A DNA stretch of 64,000 bases from Circinella umbellata (lineage: Eukaryota > Mucoromycota > Mucoromycetes > Mucorales > Lichtheimiaceae): the NCBI GenBank assembly GCA_025093555.1, contig JAIWNF010000007.1, positions 744,001-808,000 on the forward strand, in the 5' to 3' direction. Numbering within the stretch: the first letter of the stretch is position 1; each line of letters opens with the position of its first letter. Of the stretch, positions 1 through 12,692 are shown piece after piece. Under the pieces are notes generated by a model. The model was given only the letters and a program-made list of their open reading frames with translations. It did not search any database and had not been told where the DNA came from. The position numbers and the translations under genes are program-made.

Positions 1-116
1 CTTTTAAATTTCCCACCCTCTGGGATGACGATGCAGAAAAGAATTGTTGATGATATAGCGTTTTTTTTTTTCTTTTGATAGCAAAAGCATATGACCGAGC
101 CTTGTTGTCAACATAA
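1..116 (+). CDS. possible 3' end of a gene entering from the left (partial)
   Basis: Reading from base 3, frame 3 gives a protein-like tail (FKFPTLWDDDAEKN). It could end at the TGA at 48-50. It could instead be spliced from the GT at 46 to the AG ending at 81, giving a tail that ends KAYDRALLST and stops at 114-116. That intron would be only 36 nt, with a T-rich 3' part. The composition (W, acidic run, no low complexity) differs from the surrounding AT-rich spacer, so a last exon is plausible. The product cannot be named from this little sequence. Flanking sequence to the left of the window is needed to decide. Confidence 0.3.
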
Positions 117-677
117 GTTGGAGCAAGTGGGTATTATATCTCGAATTGTATTAAGTCCACTCAATGATTTCATACTCTCTACCACCATAATTGACTTGCT
201 GATGATCATCATTATTGTTGTCACATTAATTCCTTCTCCTTTTCACACACATACAAATAATTTCAAGTATTAATAACAACACCATAGTATGCATACAATT
301 ATATACAATAACCCCTTATTATTTTATATAGGCGGGAAATCAAACTCTGTACTAATGAACAATCATTCAAGAGAGGAAAAAAAAGAAAAAAAAAGAGCTC
401 GGCTGATTGATATCAAAAAGACTCATTGCGGGCACCTAATAAAAAAACTGAAGCAAAGCAAAGAGTTATCAGGTTTGTACGTTTCTTTTTTCTTTTTTTC
501 CCTTTTTCACTTTCACTTTCACTTTTATTATTATTATTCTTTTTCTTCATAAATAATAACAATAAAACAAATTTAACTTGTATAAATAAATAAAAAGTAA
601 TAATTGGTAGATAAAGAACTTTAACGTCATTGCTTCATGCCGAGAATAATAACAACAATAATAATAAGAAGCAACAC
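117..677. other. intergenic region and 5' flank of the UBL3-like gene
   Basis: AT-rich spacer with A- and T-runs and a CTTTCA-type tract near 500-530. Small open frames here are low complexity and not convincing. The region before 678 is A-rich, as is usual upstream of start codons in this window. Confidence 0.5.
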
Positions 678-1575
678 ATGACCGAATTACCAACTATAAC
701 AACAACAGATAATAGTTCTGCTATGGCCATTCGAGCACCTTCTTCTCTTTCTCCTACTACAACAAATGACGATCAATCTTCTTATAATAATAATAATAAT
801 CACAGTAATGAACAACAAAATAACAATTTGGAACAACACCATGAAGAGCAAGAAGAAGAAGAAGAAAGAGAAGAAGAAGAAGACGACGACGACGAACAAA
901 AGTTATCCTTGGATCGAGTACATTTAACATTATTATTAGTTTCGGGAAATAGACATACTTTTGAATTGGACCCCTCGTCAACAGTGGCTCAAGTGAAAAA
1001 ACAAGTCATTACAGAATGGCCGGAAGGTAACCAAAAAAAAAAAGAAACTAAACCTAAATATATATAACTTGATAGTGAGAAAAGAGAATATAGGAAAAGT
1101 TAGAGAAAGAAGATTTAAAGGAGAAGGAAAGGAGAAGGGAAACAATGATTTACTAAAAATGATTTACTAAATGAAGTATAAAAATTAGAATGGGAAACAA
1201 GCCGAACAGCACCTTCATCAGTTGGATCCATTGAACTATTATATCTTGGCAAATTTCTCGATAATGATTCAACCTTAGAATGTAAGTTGATGGATGAAAA
1301 AAGGGGTTTTGGTATAAAAGGATTTATTTTGTGTATAATACAAATACAAATACATATAAATTTATGGGATATATGATAGCAAATCGACTTCGAGGTGGTG
1401 AATCATTTACTGTTCATTTACTTGTACGTGATCAACAACTTAAATCAGCTGAAGGTAAGTTTAAAAGGTTGAATTGATAGAGAGATTATTACCCATTTTC
1501 AATAACTAATAATGATTATTATTAGATACCAAGACAGCAGAAGTACCACGTTGCAAATGTTGTATTATCCTTTAA
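678..1575 (+). CDS. membrane-anchored ubiquitin-fold protein (UBL3/MUB-like)
   Basis: Four exons, 678-1026, 1189-1281, 1380-1454 and 1526-1575, give a 188-aa protein. The first ~75 residues are N/Q/S/T-rich and end in a long acidic E/D run. The rest is a ubiquitin-like fold that aligns from memory with animal UBL3: VHLTLLLVSGNRHTF at its start, then VKKQVITEWPE, then SIELLYLGKFLDND and FTVHLLVRD. The protein ends CKCCIIL, a CaaX box (C-I-I-L) predicted to be geranylgeranylated, with a neighbouring cysteine that could be palmitoylated. UBL3/MUB proteins have no C-terminal Gly-Gly and sit on the inner face of the plasma membrane, where they help recruit E2 enzymes and sort cargo to small vesicles. 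Intron 1 carries two TACTAA-type branch sites. The first in-frame ATG was taken as the start; the reading frame is open a little further upstream but has no ATG there. Confidence 0.85.
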
Positions 1576-2416
1576 TAATTATCTTTTTATATCCTTTTGG
1601 TTGAACCTTCTTAATCATTTCATTTGTAATTCAAAAACGCACAGACATTCCCCTCTTTTATATTTCTCCCTTCACAGAAAAACTCCATTAAATAGTCATA
1701 ATTGAAACACAGCGAAAAAACCCAGTTTTCCTTTTAGTTTACCTTTTACATCACCATTATTGTTATATACCCCCCAACCTTTATAACTTTTTCAAATATA
1801 AACATACAACAGAGAAAAAAGATAATTTCAATTATTTTTTTTTATATATAATTTATTATAAATATTAGTATTTGTGACTATTGATAAATTAAGATATTAT
1901 ATATTAAATATACCTACTTATATATAAAGCCCAACTACTTTTACAATAATACAATGACTGGGGTTTAGTGTTATTAAAAGGTTTTTCAACAATAATAATA
2001 ATAACTTACCCAAGTTATTCTTATGTCATCTACCTATATATTGTAATATGGAGTTCACAGGCAGCAGCTAAAAGTTAATTATTAAAAAGCCTCAATAAGT
2101 CAAGGCTCAAATAATAAATAGGTAAGGGTGACTATTAGGTTTGACACCAGTATAAAAATTTGCTATCAATATAACTATCGTTTTGCATGATAGATAAATA
2201 ATATATATTTAAATCATAAGATGGATTAGTCCCCCCACCCAATTGATATTAATCGGATCGGCCCCGACTCATTGTCACGTTGAATATATTTTTTTTATTC
2301 CGACATTATTTATTTATGCAACCAGCAAAACGTGAATTTCTTCTTTTTTCTTTCCCAACAATATTACAAACGACTATTTTCGTACCAAATAACTTTTAAA
2401 GAACAAAAAAAAAACA
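1576..2416. other. intergenic, AT-rich
   Basis: No convincing gene. Contains AT-rich tracts, several TATATAAA-like strings and a short GC-richer patch around 2230-2280. Probably the 3' UTR of the UBL3-like gene and the promoter of the next gene. Confidence 0.5.
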
Positions 2417-2755
2417 ATGGATAAACAAGATTCTGACTTACTGACCCATCCGATGCTTTATCGACAAACTATAAATTCACCTGATAAACCATCATCATCA
2501 TCATTATCACCGTCATCATCAGCAGAAAATAATAATAATAGTCATTCAAAGACTGAAAACAAAGATATACCAAAAAATAAAAATCAAAAAGAAGAAGAAG
2601 GATGGATTCCTCCTATAAGACATAAATCCAATGAAGATAATAATGAAGAATATTGGGATTGTTATCCAAACCTTGTACGAAAAATTGAAAACCAAGGATC
2701 ACCAGAAATTAAGAAACAGTTGCATGATTTGCAACAATCGCATTCTCCAAAATAA
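2417..2755 (+). CDS. small unknown protein, 112 aa
   Basis: Single exon with a good A-rich context before the ATG (AAAACAATGG). The protein starts MDKQDSDLLTHPMLYRQT, has a Ser/Asn/Lys-rich middle, and ends in a more conserved-looking part (GWIPPIRHK, then EEYWDCYPNLVRKI). There is no signal peptide or membrane segment. I do not recognise the family. The non-repetitive C-terminal half with several aromatic residues suggests a real short soluble protein. It lies 180 bp from the 3' end of the convergently oriented phospholipase gene. Confidence 0.55.
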   Translation: MDKQDSDLLTHPMLYRQTINSPDKPSSSSLSPSSSAENNNNSHSKTENKDIPKNKNQKEEEGWIPPIRHKSNEDNNEEYWDCYPNLVRKIENQGSPEIKKQLHDLQQSHSPK

Positions 2756-2935
2756 TTGATAACCCCCTCCCACGCATCTTCTCATCCCTTCTTAACTGTT
2801 TTTATCAAATAAATCATCTCATCAATTTATTATTATTATCATCACATTAAGCATATATAATATAAATAGAGTAAAGGATAATGCTTGGTATTATTTATTA
2901 AAGTGTTATTTTTATCATATGACTAAAAAAAAATA

Positions 2936-5539
2936 CTATAAAGACATCATACGTTGATTTTTCTTTTCTTCCCAAATTGATTTTAATGCTTGTTTTACTT
3001 GATCCACATTATCACGCCAATTTGCTTCACCTAATCCCACAATTTTAGCTGTTTGTGCAGAAGTATAGACAAAGTTAAAGGTACTAGCAAACTCAGCCGT
3101 TTGAGGATCAAATTCTGGATCATAATTATCATTGACAATCAAAGGAAAGTAAGCTATCGTTCGTTGACTGCCTTTAAAAATAGTACAGGTCCCAAGACCA
3201 TACTTTTCTTTTTCATTCTTCTTTTTTTGATCAGGCCATCGGGCTTCTTCGGGCCAACCATCAATACCTCGACGCTGAGTATACCCTTGAGCTCGTTCTA
3301 AATGAGGTGCTGTTTCTATATCAGCACTTAGATCTAAAGCAATAATCATATCCACTTGTCGCTCACTTCTCAGTAAAGGATAAAATGGAATATTGTTATC
3401 ACAACCAGCGTCTAATAAATCCAAATAATCTCGGTCCAATAATGAATTAGTTTTTTCTTTTTTATCTTCCTTAGTTTCTTCATCCTCTTCATGTTCTTTT
3501 CTGTTATCGTTCTCATTCCCATTGTCATTATCATTATTGGATAATGTGGGTTTTTGTGTAGATGGTTCAGGCGTAGGTGGTGATGATGGAGAATCATTCA
3601 CTGTAGTAGTTGCATCGAGCTTGTAAAATGGATTTGGAAATCTTGCAGGAGAAAATGGATGGATTGTTAACAAACTTTCTTTATATTGAGTCAAAGTATC
3701 ATTGACAGCAGCGAGTGCTGGTTCAGGAAGAAATGCACGGATTTCTTCAAAAAAATGAGCCAATGAAGAAGCAAATGCGGAACCAAATACTCCCATTAAT
3801 GTTCCAAGGGTTTGTTCAGGTAATCTTTCAATACTCTTTCCATCTTTGAATTGGCGTCCAAAACTCCAAACGGGGATCCATGCTATTATATATCAGTTCT
3901 ATTAATAAACCCCTATCATAATGACTGTTTACATTATTAATTAATGGGAAATAACTTTCTTTACCATTCAATTCTTCACAACCCATTTCATAAGGTGTAA
4001 ACTCAAACCATCGATATAAATCCTTTAACTCATGATGAACAACACAATAAATTGGCATTGGCCAAGATCCATCTTCAAAATATTTTCGTTGGCGTGATAA
4101 TTTCAGCTCTGCTTTGGATGGTAATACAGGACGTATAAAAGATTCATCCTCATCACGTACAAGACCTTCATGACCTAGTACTGTTCGATCTTCTGTATTT
4201 TGTTCTATCTCTTCACTATATTCTTTTTCTCCCTCTTTTTCTTCTTTACTTCTTTCTCTTTGCTGTTTCTTGTCATTTTTGTTAATTTTTTGACCTCCGC
4301 GACGTGCAATTGTTTGTTTTTCCGTGAGCAATGTGCCACCAAGAAGCATACCATAAATATCCACCACATTTAAAGTTCCATTTTGTTGATGATAACGTTG
4401 AATAAGACCTTGGATTAATGTTTTTGCATTATGGGCTGATGCTTGTAAGATAGCAATAAAATTAGATACATTTGCGATATGTGTATGAATATGAGATTTT
4501 AAATGATCTACCAGAGTATCAAAGGATCGATTGGTCAAACGACTATATAATTGAGCCATACCCCCTATTATTATAATAAAAGAAATGCTATTAATAAACG
4601 TGATTGTTTTTAAGGTACTCATGTTCTCAAGAGTGAGAAGATGGATACATACAAGTAGAACCAGATACACCGGCAATATACGTCGTACAATCCAATAGTC
4701 CTGTTTCATCCATTGCTTTGAGATAACCTGTTGATGATGTCAAAGCTCTATAACCACCCCCACTGGAAGCAATCCCAATAACTGGAATATCTCTTAAATC
4801 CACTTCTTTTGGATCAACACCAATAAATTTTGCAAATGCTTCATGTTGCCATTTTTGTCGTCTTGTTCTGAATTTCTGTTCTTCTTTGGATAATTCATTT
4901 CCAATTCTATAATAATTATTAGATTAAAAATTACAAAAATAATAGGGATGACCTCTATATTTTATTTTATTCTTACCTTACTTCAGCATCAAGCATGATT
5001 TCTGGATGTAGAGACGCGTCTGAATCTTCACGTTGACTTTCTTCTATAATACAACGAAATTCATCCATAGATAAAAAATTCCAAAACTGTTCATATGTTT
5101 GTCTCATACTTTCCATTTGTGATGCAAAAGTGGGGTACAAGTTTGTCATTCTCTCAGTCAATTCTTCCAACGAAAATAAGTCTTGAGTGGTTACTGTCCA
5201 GTCAGGCATGGTACTAAAGATGGTATTAATGAAATCGTCACTTGTGTCTTGTAATGTTTGAAAACTACCCGATAGCCACGTCTCAATCGTATTGATCTCT
5301 TTTTCGTCTTCCTGTTCTTCTTCATAATTATGATTGTCGCCTTCATTTATGCGTTTTCCTTTCTCTTCTTTTTCAATTAGTGGTTGTTTTTGTTTTGGAG
5401 GTAAATGTCGCGTTCTAACAGTAGTATGAGTATTTTCATTTTTTTGTTGTTGTCGTTTATTACGTCGTCTATTATAGTCATAACCTACAATGACACATAT
5501 GGTCAGTGCAGTGATAATAAATAAGGATTTCTCGTGCAT
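2936..5539 (-). CDS. cytosolic phospholipase A2 / lysophospholipase-like protein (PLA2c domain)
   Basis: Four exons on the minus strand (5539-4977, 4906-4653, 4564-3965, 3882-2936) encode 787 aa. An N-terminal hydrophobic stretch (about residues 5-21) is followed by RRRNKR, so the protein is probably membrane-anchored or secretory. The PLA2c domain starts near residue 185 ([16 protein letters not shown]). It shows the oxyanion-hole glycine loop SSGGGYRAL (235-243, Arg241), the nucleophile motif GVSGSTW (267-273, Ser269) and the Asp motif [17 protein letters not shown] (Asp630), the Ser/Asp dyad of cPLA2 and fungal phospholipase B. Two low-complexity charged inserts lie inside the domain: one K/E-rich in the first half and one N/D/E/K-rich just before Asp630. 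Family members release fatty acids from glycerophospholipids or lysophospholipids; the substrate cannot be read here. The start is the first ATG before the hydrophobic segment. All splice phases agree. Confidence 0.88.
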
Positions 5540-7988
5540 ATGTATAACCTTTTGTTTCAATGAAAAAAAAAAGGTCTCAGATTTGACTTATTATATAAAA
5601 AAAAAGAGGAAAAGGGGGAAAAGCGAAAAAAGTAAGGGTTGTTTCAATAGAAAAATGTTTTAATTCTAGACTAGTCCCCGCCCCCCTTTTTTTTCTACTC
5701 GTTTCGATAATAATTGATTGTTTCTGTTGTTGAATTTAAACTTGGTCATATTATTTGTAAAATAACATCATTGTCAACAACAACGTCATAAATATAATAA
5801 TATAACCTCTTTTTTTTTTCTGACATGTTTATATTTATATGTTTACAAAAGCCAGTATTTATAAAATAGTAAATCTGTAAGAAAAAAGGATTCTTTTTAT
5901 GAAACTTCTTCCATTTTGTAACAATTCACGTATCATTAAAAAGGGGTGTTAATATAATAGAGAAAGATACACACCCAATGGTCTGAATGTTCAAATTGGG
6001 ATTTGTTTATATAAACACAGGCACATAAACAATTGCCTTATTGGGCATAGCATTTTCGTGCAGTTTGCATTCTTTTGTGATGGGAACCGATTCATTTTGG
6101 GGGTGAATAAAACAACATGAAACAAAAAAAAAAAAAACCAGAAAAACCAGAAAAATCAAAAAAAAAAGTTTTGGATGGATAGAGCAACGCTCAAAAATAA
6201 TTTTTTATTGAAAGTAATAATTTATCAACACGTCTGTTTTACTAGAGCTATTATCATAATTTATAAAAATTCTATATTAACATTGAATCTACAAATAAAA
6301 TGGTAAACATAAAAGTTCGCCAAGATAGAGACATATGTATTTATTAGCTATCATTACATACGTACTACCATTTTATCTCTTCAAAACTTGTATACCCTAT
6401 AAAGATACTACAAGTGATATTTTTGAACTCTTAAAACTTACCATTATGTCTATTTGTTAAATGAAAAAACATTCTATAATACAAATTTATATTATTAGTA
6501 TCCATTATTATAGTATCATACTACGTTAAACAATATGCTTTAAACACTTACTTTTCAGTCACTTGGAAATTATAGAAGCTTGTTAGGAAACTAAAAAACT
6601 GAAATATTCTGTAGTAAGTATACCCGATAGTACAGATGTATAAATTATTGCTCAATAATATATGGAAAAGTTTTAATAGTTACCCAAGATACTGTATTCA
6701 AATAAGGGCGGAAAATCTATAAAAGAGAAAAGTGGAGAAAAAGGAGAAAAGAAGCAAAAATAAAATTCCTCAAGTTAAATTTCAATTTATAAGAGCTGCG
6801 TCCTATATATAAGTAACTTTGATTGAAGTACGTAGTCGATTTACAGACCCATTGTGAAAATAGAGAATATAACATTATCAATATAAACAAGTTCGGTAGT
6901 TTATAGTATACGCTCTCTAACAGCTTTTATTAATTGTCATGCTTTACAGCCTTCATAATATTTTCTCTATTCAATTATCACCCATCTTTATTTTTATACA
7001 GTACTAGTACATTTTCTATTATCATCATTTTTTTTTCTTTTATACCTATTTACCTTTAATTATCTTCTCGGTCCTTATAAATATTTTATATTTAATCACT
7101 GTATGTATCAACTTTTTTGTCCATTTATTAATTCTTTTCTACTATTAGTATTAACTGAAGAACAAATTGTAATTTATTTTTTGAATTTTTTCAAAAAAAT
7201 TCACTGCATAGCGTGTGATAAATGGTCTCTAGAATATGCTGTGACAGTAAATGACTTAGCAAAATTTTGTGTAAATTTATTCTTAGTTACACGAGATTTT
7301 TGAAAATCAACCAAATCTTCAATGGACCCCCCTAGTTCACTCGGTTCCCTGTTGAAATCCAACCCCCAACTAACAAAAAATAACAAATCCGTAAGCTTTA
7401 GCCAATAATATTACTGCTTGAAGTAAACAAATACCAAATTTGAACATTTGGACCTTTAGGTGTGTAGAGAGGAGAATCGATCGGAAGATATATTTTTAGG
7501 AGTGTAACTTCCCTAATAAAGGATTTGTCGTGCTATGATATGCAGCACAAAGAAAAAGAAAGGGTTAAAAAAAAACGACGGTCTGTGAAAAAAAAAGAAT
7601 TTATGCAAGTTATACGTAATCGTAGAAGATGATAGAATATATAATGATGCTATCGTTTCTACCTTTCTTTTATATAATAAACATATAAAATTCATAAACA
7701 ATGATTTTGTAGAAAAAAAAAAGTAGAAAGAGGTTCAAAAAAAAGCAGTTGTATGCAGAGTGCATGTAAATATTGTGTACACATAAACAACACCATAAAT
7801 AACACCCCTTGAGTTTCATTTTCCTTTACACACTAATAATTTCTGAGAAGAATAAACTTTTTTTTTTATTACGATATATATTTTATTTTCTGTTCTCCCC
7901 CACCGTCCATACTCCTCTTCTTTTTCATACCTTTTCTACCCTCCCTCTTTCTCTCCCTTCCGAGCTACATATACATACATACATATAT
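5540..7988. other. intergenic region between divergent genes
   Basis: About 2.4 kb of AT-rich spacer holding the promoters of the phospholipase (-) and MFS (+) genes. No credible coding region; small open frames are leucine/phenylalanine-rich noise. A short GC-richer patch at about 7320-7372 (CCCCCCTAGTTCACTCGG and flank) stands out in base composition and may be the end of an old mobile element. Confidence 0.5.
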
Positions 7989-10059
7989 ATGCTTTTTCCA
8001 AAAGTATTATACGTATTTCTTTATTCAATATTTGGTTCGGCTATACCCTACCTTCCACTTTATTATGATGAAATTTTGCACTTGCCTCCCGATCAAATCG
8101 GTATTTTACTTGCTGTAGCTCCTTTTGTACAAAGTTTGGCTTGTCCACTTTGGACCTTGGTTGTCGATCGTAAACCTCAATACCATGGTGCTTTAATGTC
8201 CTTGTTGGCTGTCATTGGCGGTAGTGGCATTATGGCTTTTTTATTACTACCTGGATGGCTTGGGATCCATAACGATGACAACAATCAAGATGCTGACATG
8301 ACAACTACTTCCTTATTGCAGATACCCACCAATGAAAATTCTTCAGCCACTGCTTCAACAACTGTTACTTTTTGTCTTACCATCTTGCTTGCTTTTATTT
8401 TTGCATTTTTTGGTCAACCAGTATCAACTTTGGTAGATAGTGCTGTATTAAAAATGCTAGGAGAGCATAAAATTTTATATGGTAATAGGAAAAAAACCAT
8501 CTGATTCTTTTTTTTTTAATTCTTGAGTGGCCAGGGGATAACAGTTGGAATAACAAGAACTAAACAAAAATACTAATCTAAATTTTAATGAAAAAAAAAC
8601 CAGGAAATCAACGTTTATGGGGTTCTGTTTCGAATGGTCTTTGTATTCTTCTTGTCGGTGTATGGATTGGAATCGACGGAATCAATGTCGCATTTTATGT
8701 ATTTGGCATCGGAGTTACTTGCTTTGCAATCCTATCCTTATTTACCAAATTCCCACCTAATGAAGATCTACTTGGTGAAGTAGACGAAGATGCAGACGAT
8801 CACCCACACAGTATTATAAGTAATAGTAATAATAGTAGACAACCTTTACTTCGTAAACAACTTAGCATCAATCGTCCATATAATGCTATCACCAATACCA
8901 TCATGACCCCAACGACAGCAACCAATGAAAATCAAAACAACAACCCACCATCATCCTATTTCAGTCAATTAACAAATGCACTTTCTATTGGCAATGAAGT
9001 CGATCCATTACCACGACGCGACAGTATTGTTAGTTATGCCAATACAGAATATGATGTTGATTTTGACGATGATCAAGGCAGACGATTAGGATTATTACGA
9101 ACAGCTACAACTGCTATGGATGTTCAACATGAAGCCACTCAACGTATTGCCAATATGGATCATTTACCCTCCCTTGGTCTTGCTTTATCCCATATCCCAA
9201 CAGTAGATACCACATTAGCAGCTTTTGCAGAGATCGGCCGTCCAGAATCAAAAGCACCTGAAAAGTCCACTTTAAAATCTCCTCGAGTATGGTCCTTTTT
9301 ATTGATGATGATGTTATTTGGCGTATCCTATTCGATGATTGCCCAATTTTTATTCCTATTCTTGCGAAATGACATGGGAATTGAATCTTCCTTGATAGGC
9401 TGGACAGGTCCCATAGGTGGTGTTGCAGAAGTATCAACTTTTTGGATTTCAAATAAGGTTTGCGTTAATTTTTTTTTTATATCTGAAGCATAATAAGATG
9501 ATATTATTTTATAACAATTTTTTTGTTATTACTTTTAATAAGTGATATTAACAATATATATATATATAGCTCTTAGAAGATTTCAATGTATCTAGTTTAA
9601 TTGGTTTTTCTCATATAGCGATCATTTTACGTAATTTGATATATACATGGTTAACACCAGGGCAAGCTGTATCAACAGTCATTGCTTTAGGAATGCAATT
9701 GGTAAACGGTAAGTAGTAATTAGAACATATTAAAAAAGGAAATCAAAGGACTTTTCGAGTAACCAAAACATCTTATATTCTGAATTCTGATTGTTAATCT
9801 TTTTACTACATTAGGCGCGGCTTATGCTTTAATTTGGTCAACTGCGGTTTCTGAAGTAGATGCTTTTTTCCCTCCCGATCAACGCGCTGTTGCACAAGGA
9901 ATTTTGGCGTCCTTATTCACTGGATTTGGTTATGGTATTGGATGTATTTTAGGTGGTGCCATTTATAATGAACTTGGTGCAGTGACATTATGCAATTCAT
10001 CTGCCGCAGTTGGAGGATTAAGTTTAGTCGTTTTTCTGTGTGGTCGTAATTTACGTTAG
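7989..10059 (+). CDS. major facilitator superfamily transporter (MFSD6 / MFS_1_like type)
   Basis: Four exons (7989-8481, 8604-9457, 9570-9708, 9815-10059) give 576 aa. The N-terminal part has paired hydrophobic helices with the loop PYLPLYYDEILHLPPDQIG and the cytosolic motif LVVDRKPQYHG, the usual position of the MFS loop 2-3 signature. The second exon begins NQRLWGSVSNG, a typical helix-4/5 motif of this subfamily. About 190 hydrophilic residues then separate the two six-helix halves (N/D-rich, containing LLRKQLSINRP and a D-rich run). The C-terminal half includes GILASLFTGFGYGIGCILGGAIY. The architecture (long central loop, NQRLWG) resembles MFSD6-like transporters. Substrate unknown. The ATG at 7989 follows an ACATACATAT tract; the frame is open upstream but starts there with no ATG of comparable quality. 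Confidence 0.8.
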
Positions 10060-11721
10060 AATTTTCTATTTTTATAAATATATTTATATATTAATACGTA
10101 ATCATCTTTTTTTTTGTTTTTATAACTTTAAAGAGTTGATAAAGAAGCTGAGAGTGATTATATACATATACATACTATGGTACTGAATCAACAATGATTT
10201 GACATATTTAAATAATGTGCATAAATAAGTTAACATACAATAATATCTATATTATGCAAGAGAATAAATTTCATATGGCATGTTAATCTTTTATTAAGAA
10301 AGAAACAATCAATAATCATTACTTTAAATGAATACATTTACATTAGAGATATGCATGCGGGTCTTTTCTCTTTTTGGTCATCAGTGAGCCTCATGATTTG
10401 CTGGGGATGATCGGTACTACTCTAAAGTGATTGAAAATGGGGAGCTATTACCACATTCGTAATCATTCGTAATGGATTGGTTTTATTATTATAGTAGTGT
10501 AATTATTATTTTGAGCTGGGGAGAGAAAGAAAAAAAAAGGAAAGGAGTAATTTTTTTAAAAGCTATAGCCATGATAGCCATGATAGCCATTATAGCCATT
10601 AGAACTATTGAATATGATATCAAAATTACAGGCGTATGTGATGTATTGCACATATACTTTTTACTTACTCTTATTTTTAAATCTATCAACATAAAAAAAA
10701 TGTGTGAAACGATCAGCCCGATCTGTGTCATCCACAGGTTCGGGGGGTTGTGCTGGGATATACGTATATATACGTATATATCTATATCAGAACAAAGGCG
10801 AAATGGTGTTACCGAACCATTATTTTTTATCTCGATTTTTTTTTTCCATTTAGTATTGCATAACTTAAACACTGACTGGCGTGCGTCGTACACACCGATT
10901 ACATACATATACACGCGAATCATACATGATTTTGAAGGAGGGAGTAAGGAGGTTTAACTTTATTTATAATAATATTAACAGGATAACAAGGGTTCAAATA
11001 AAATGAATTTAAGGAGAGGTAAATGGATGATGTTTTATAAGTTGAAGGGTGATCCATACTTTTTATTGAATGTAAGGCGGAAAAGATAAGGGAGGGACAG
11101 GGAACTGATCGCTCATTCATTTATATGAGAGTTAGCGCACACAATAATAATATATTACATGTAAAAAAAAAATGAAAGAAATAGTATGTGGACTAGTAAA
11201 AAAAAAAGGCCGCCACGTCAATAGGTGCTTCTGAGATCCATAACTTGGGCGGGCGGAGCAACATCAGCAACTTGGGGGTGATATATTTTTTGTGTGCGGA
11301 TGATGCCCGTCAAAGAAAATCATAATGATTAATGAAAACTTGAGTGGAGAACACATAACAACCATATCAAGAAGACAATGAAATTATTATCTTTTAAAGG
11401 ACAAAACAGACGAACAGAAAGTCTAAAACGGTCTCATGTTTTTTTCGGTACAACCATAGGACACTTTTCTTTTTTTTTTACTTGCTTGTGTTTGTGGGTC
11501 CTTCCGATACTCTGGTCAATTTTTTTTTCAACATATTTCCTTTTTTTTTTGTATGTATCCAGTACAATAAGCTTTATTAATCTTATTATTATTATTGTTT
11601 CTACGTACATCCCCATTTTTTATTTATTTTCTATTTATTTAATCTTTTTTCTTTTTCTCTTTCTCTTTCTCTCTCTTTCTTTTTTCTTTCCTCACTTTGT
11701 GGTTTACTTGTTACAATCAAT
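10060..11721. other. intergenic region with long leader of the zinc-finger gene
   Basis: AT-rich, with a run of GATAGCCAT repeats at about 10565-10605 (ATAGCCATG in tandem) and a short GC-rich patch at 11195-11280. The last 300 bp are strongly T/C-rich, as in a 5' UTR. An upstream open frame, 11378-11725, begins with an ATG and overlaps the zinc-finger start codon; it is described under findings. Confidence 0.45.
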
Positions 11722-12692
11722 ATGATTTCCGAAGAACAGCTGTCAACAGAATTGGAAAAAAAAAGAAAATATCAGTGCACTACCTGTAGTAAAGCATTTA
11801 GTCGACCTAGTGCCTTGCGAACTCATATGTATACTCATACTGGTGAAAAACCATTTGAATGCACAACGTAATGTATATTCAATAAAACTACTTAAACTAT
11901 GCAAATTCTAGCTAGAAATTACTTGTTATAATAAGCTATCAATGTCTTCTTTAATTAAAAAAAACATTTCTATGTCTCTTGTTTAGGCCTGGTTGTGGGC
12001 GTAGATTTGCGGTAATTAGTAACTTACGTCGTCATTTCAAGGTCCATCGTAAAGTGGTTCATACAAATAAAATCCCAGCTAGTGAACGTTTACGTCACGT
12101 TCAACGATTGATTGAACGTACAACACAATCATCTATGACTCATTATCATCATCACTACCCATACCATCCAATGCATTGTCATTCTACTGCAGTTCTATCA
12201 GATCAACAGCATGATTACCAATATCAACAACAGCACTTCAACAATGATTATTACCACCAGACTCAATCTAATAATAATAAGTCACCATTATCACCATTAC
12301 CCATGACAACTGTACCTCTTGAAAAGTACCATCAGCAACAATGCTATCTTCCTTCTGATTCACATCAGAAACAGGATGATACATATGCACTACCACTGAC
12401 ACCTACTTCTGGGAACGATGGTCATACCACACTAACAACAACTTCAAACTCATCATCCTATTTCAAACCACCACTCAAAGTTCCTTTTATTATTATGGTA
12501 AGTGATTAGTTAACGCCATTGATAAGCTAATATATTCCATATTTACGTATTTAGCTATTCATATGTTAATTGTAATAGTCTGATGCACCACAGCAACATG
12601 ATCACCCTCGCCATCATCATTACTATCGCGAACCAGTATTTCATTGGGGTCATAATTCTCATCAGCATTCATCAAGATTTGGCCGAGCGTAG
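11722..12692 (+). CDS. C2H2 zinc-finger protein, two fingers
   Basis: Three exons (11722-11867, 11987-12497, 12579-12692) give 256 aa. Two adjacent fingers lie at residues 17-69. Finger 1 is C19-x2-C22-x12-H35-x3-H39, followed by the canonical linker TGEKPF. Finger 2 is C47-x4-C52-x12-H65-x3-H69, with a PGCGRRF knuckle. Intron 1 falls inside finger 2, just after Cys47. The remaining ~185 residues are rich in H, Q, Y, N and S ([22 protein letters not shown]) and end in a His-rich tail. It is presumably a DNA-binding transcription factor. Paired N-terminal fingers with a disordered polar tail are common in Mucoromycota. The target is unknown. The start is the ATG giving a short acidic lead before finger 1. 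Confidence 0.85.

Noticed and set aside
289..552. 87-codon open frame
   Set aside because: Low complexity K/F/H/Y product of A- and T-runs; no good start context or domain.
687..981. Minus-strand frames opposite the UBL3-like exon 1
   Set aside because: Shadows of the Asn/Glu-coding repeats; products are F/V/L or I/Y runs.
7103..7386. Small frames on both strands with a WGLDFNREPSELGGS-like string on the minus strand
   Set aside because: The GC-richer patch is real and perhaps transposon-derived, but no gene or second copy is visible in the window.
10472..10957. 161-codon and 144-codon frames on opposite strands
   Set aside because: Both depend on the GATAGCCAT repeat and AT-rich sequence, and no domain is recognisable in either.
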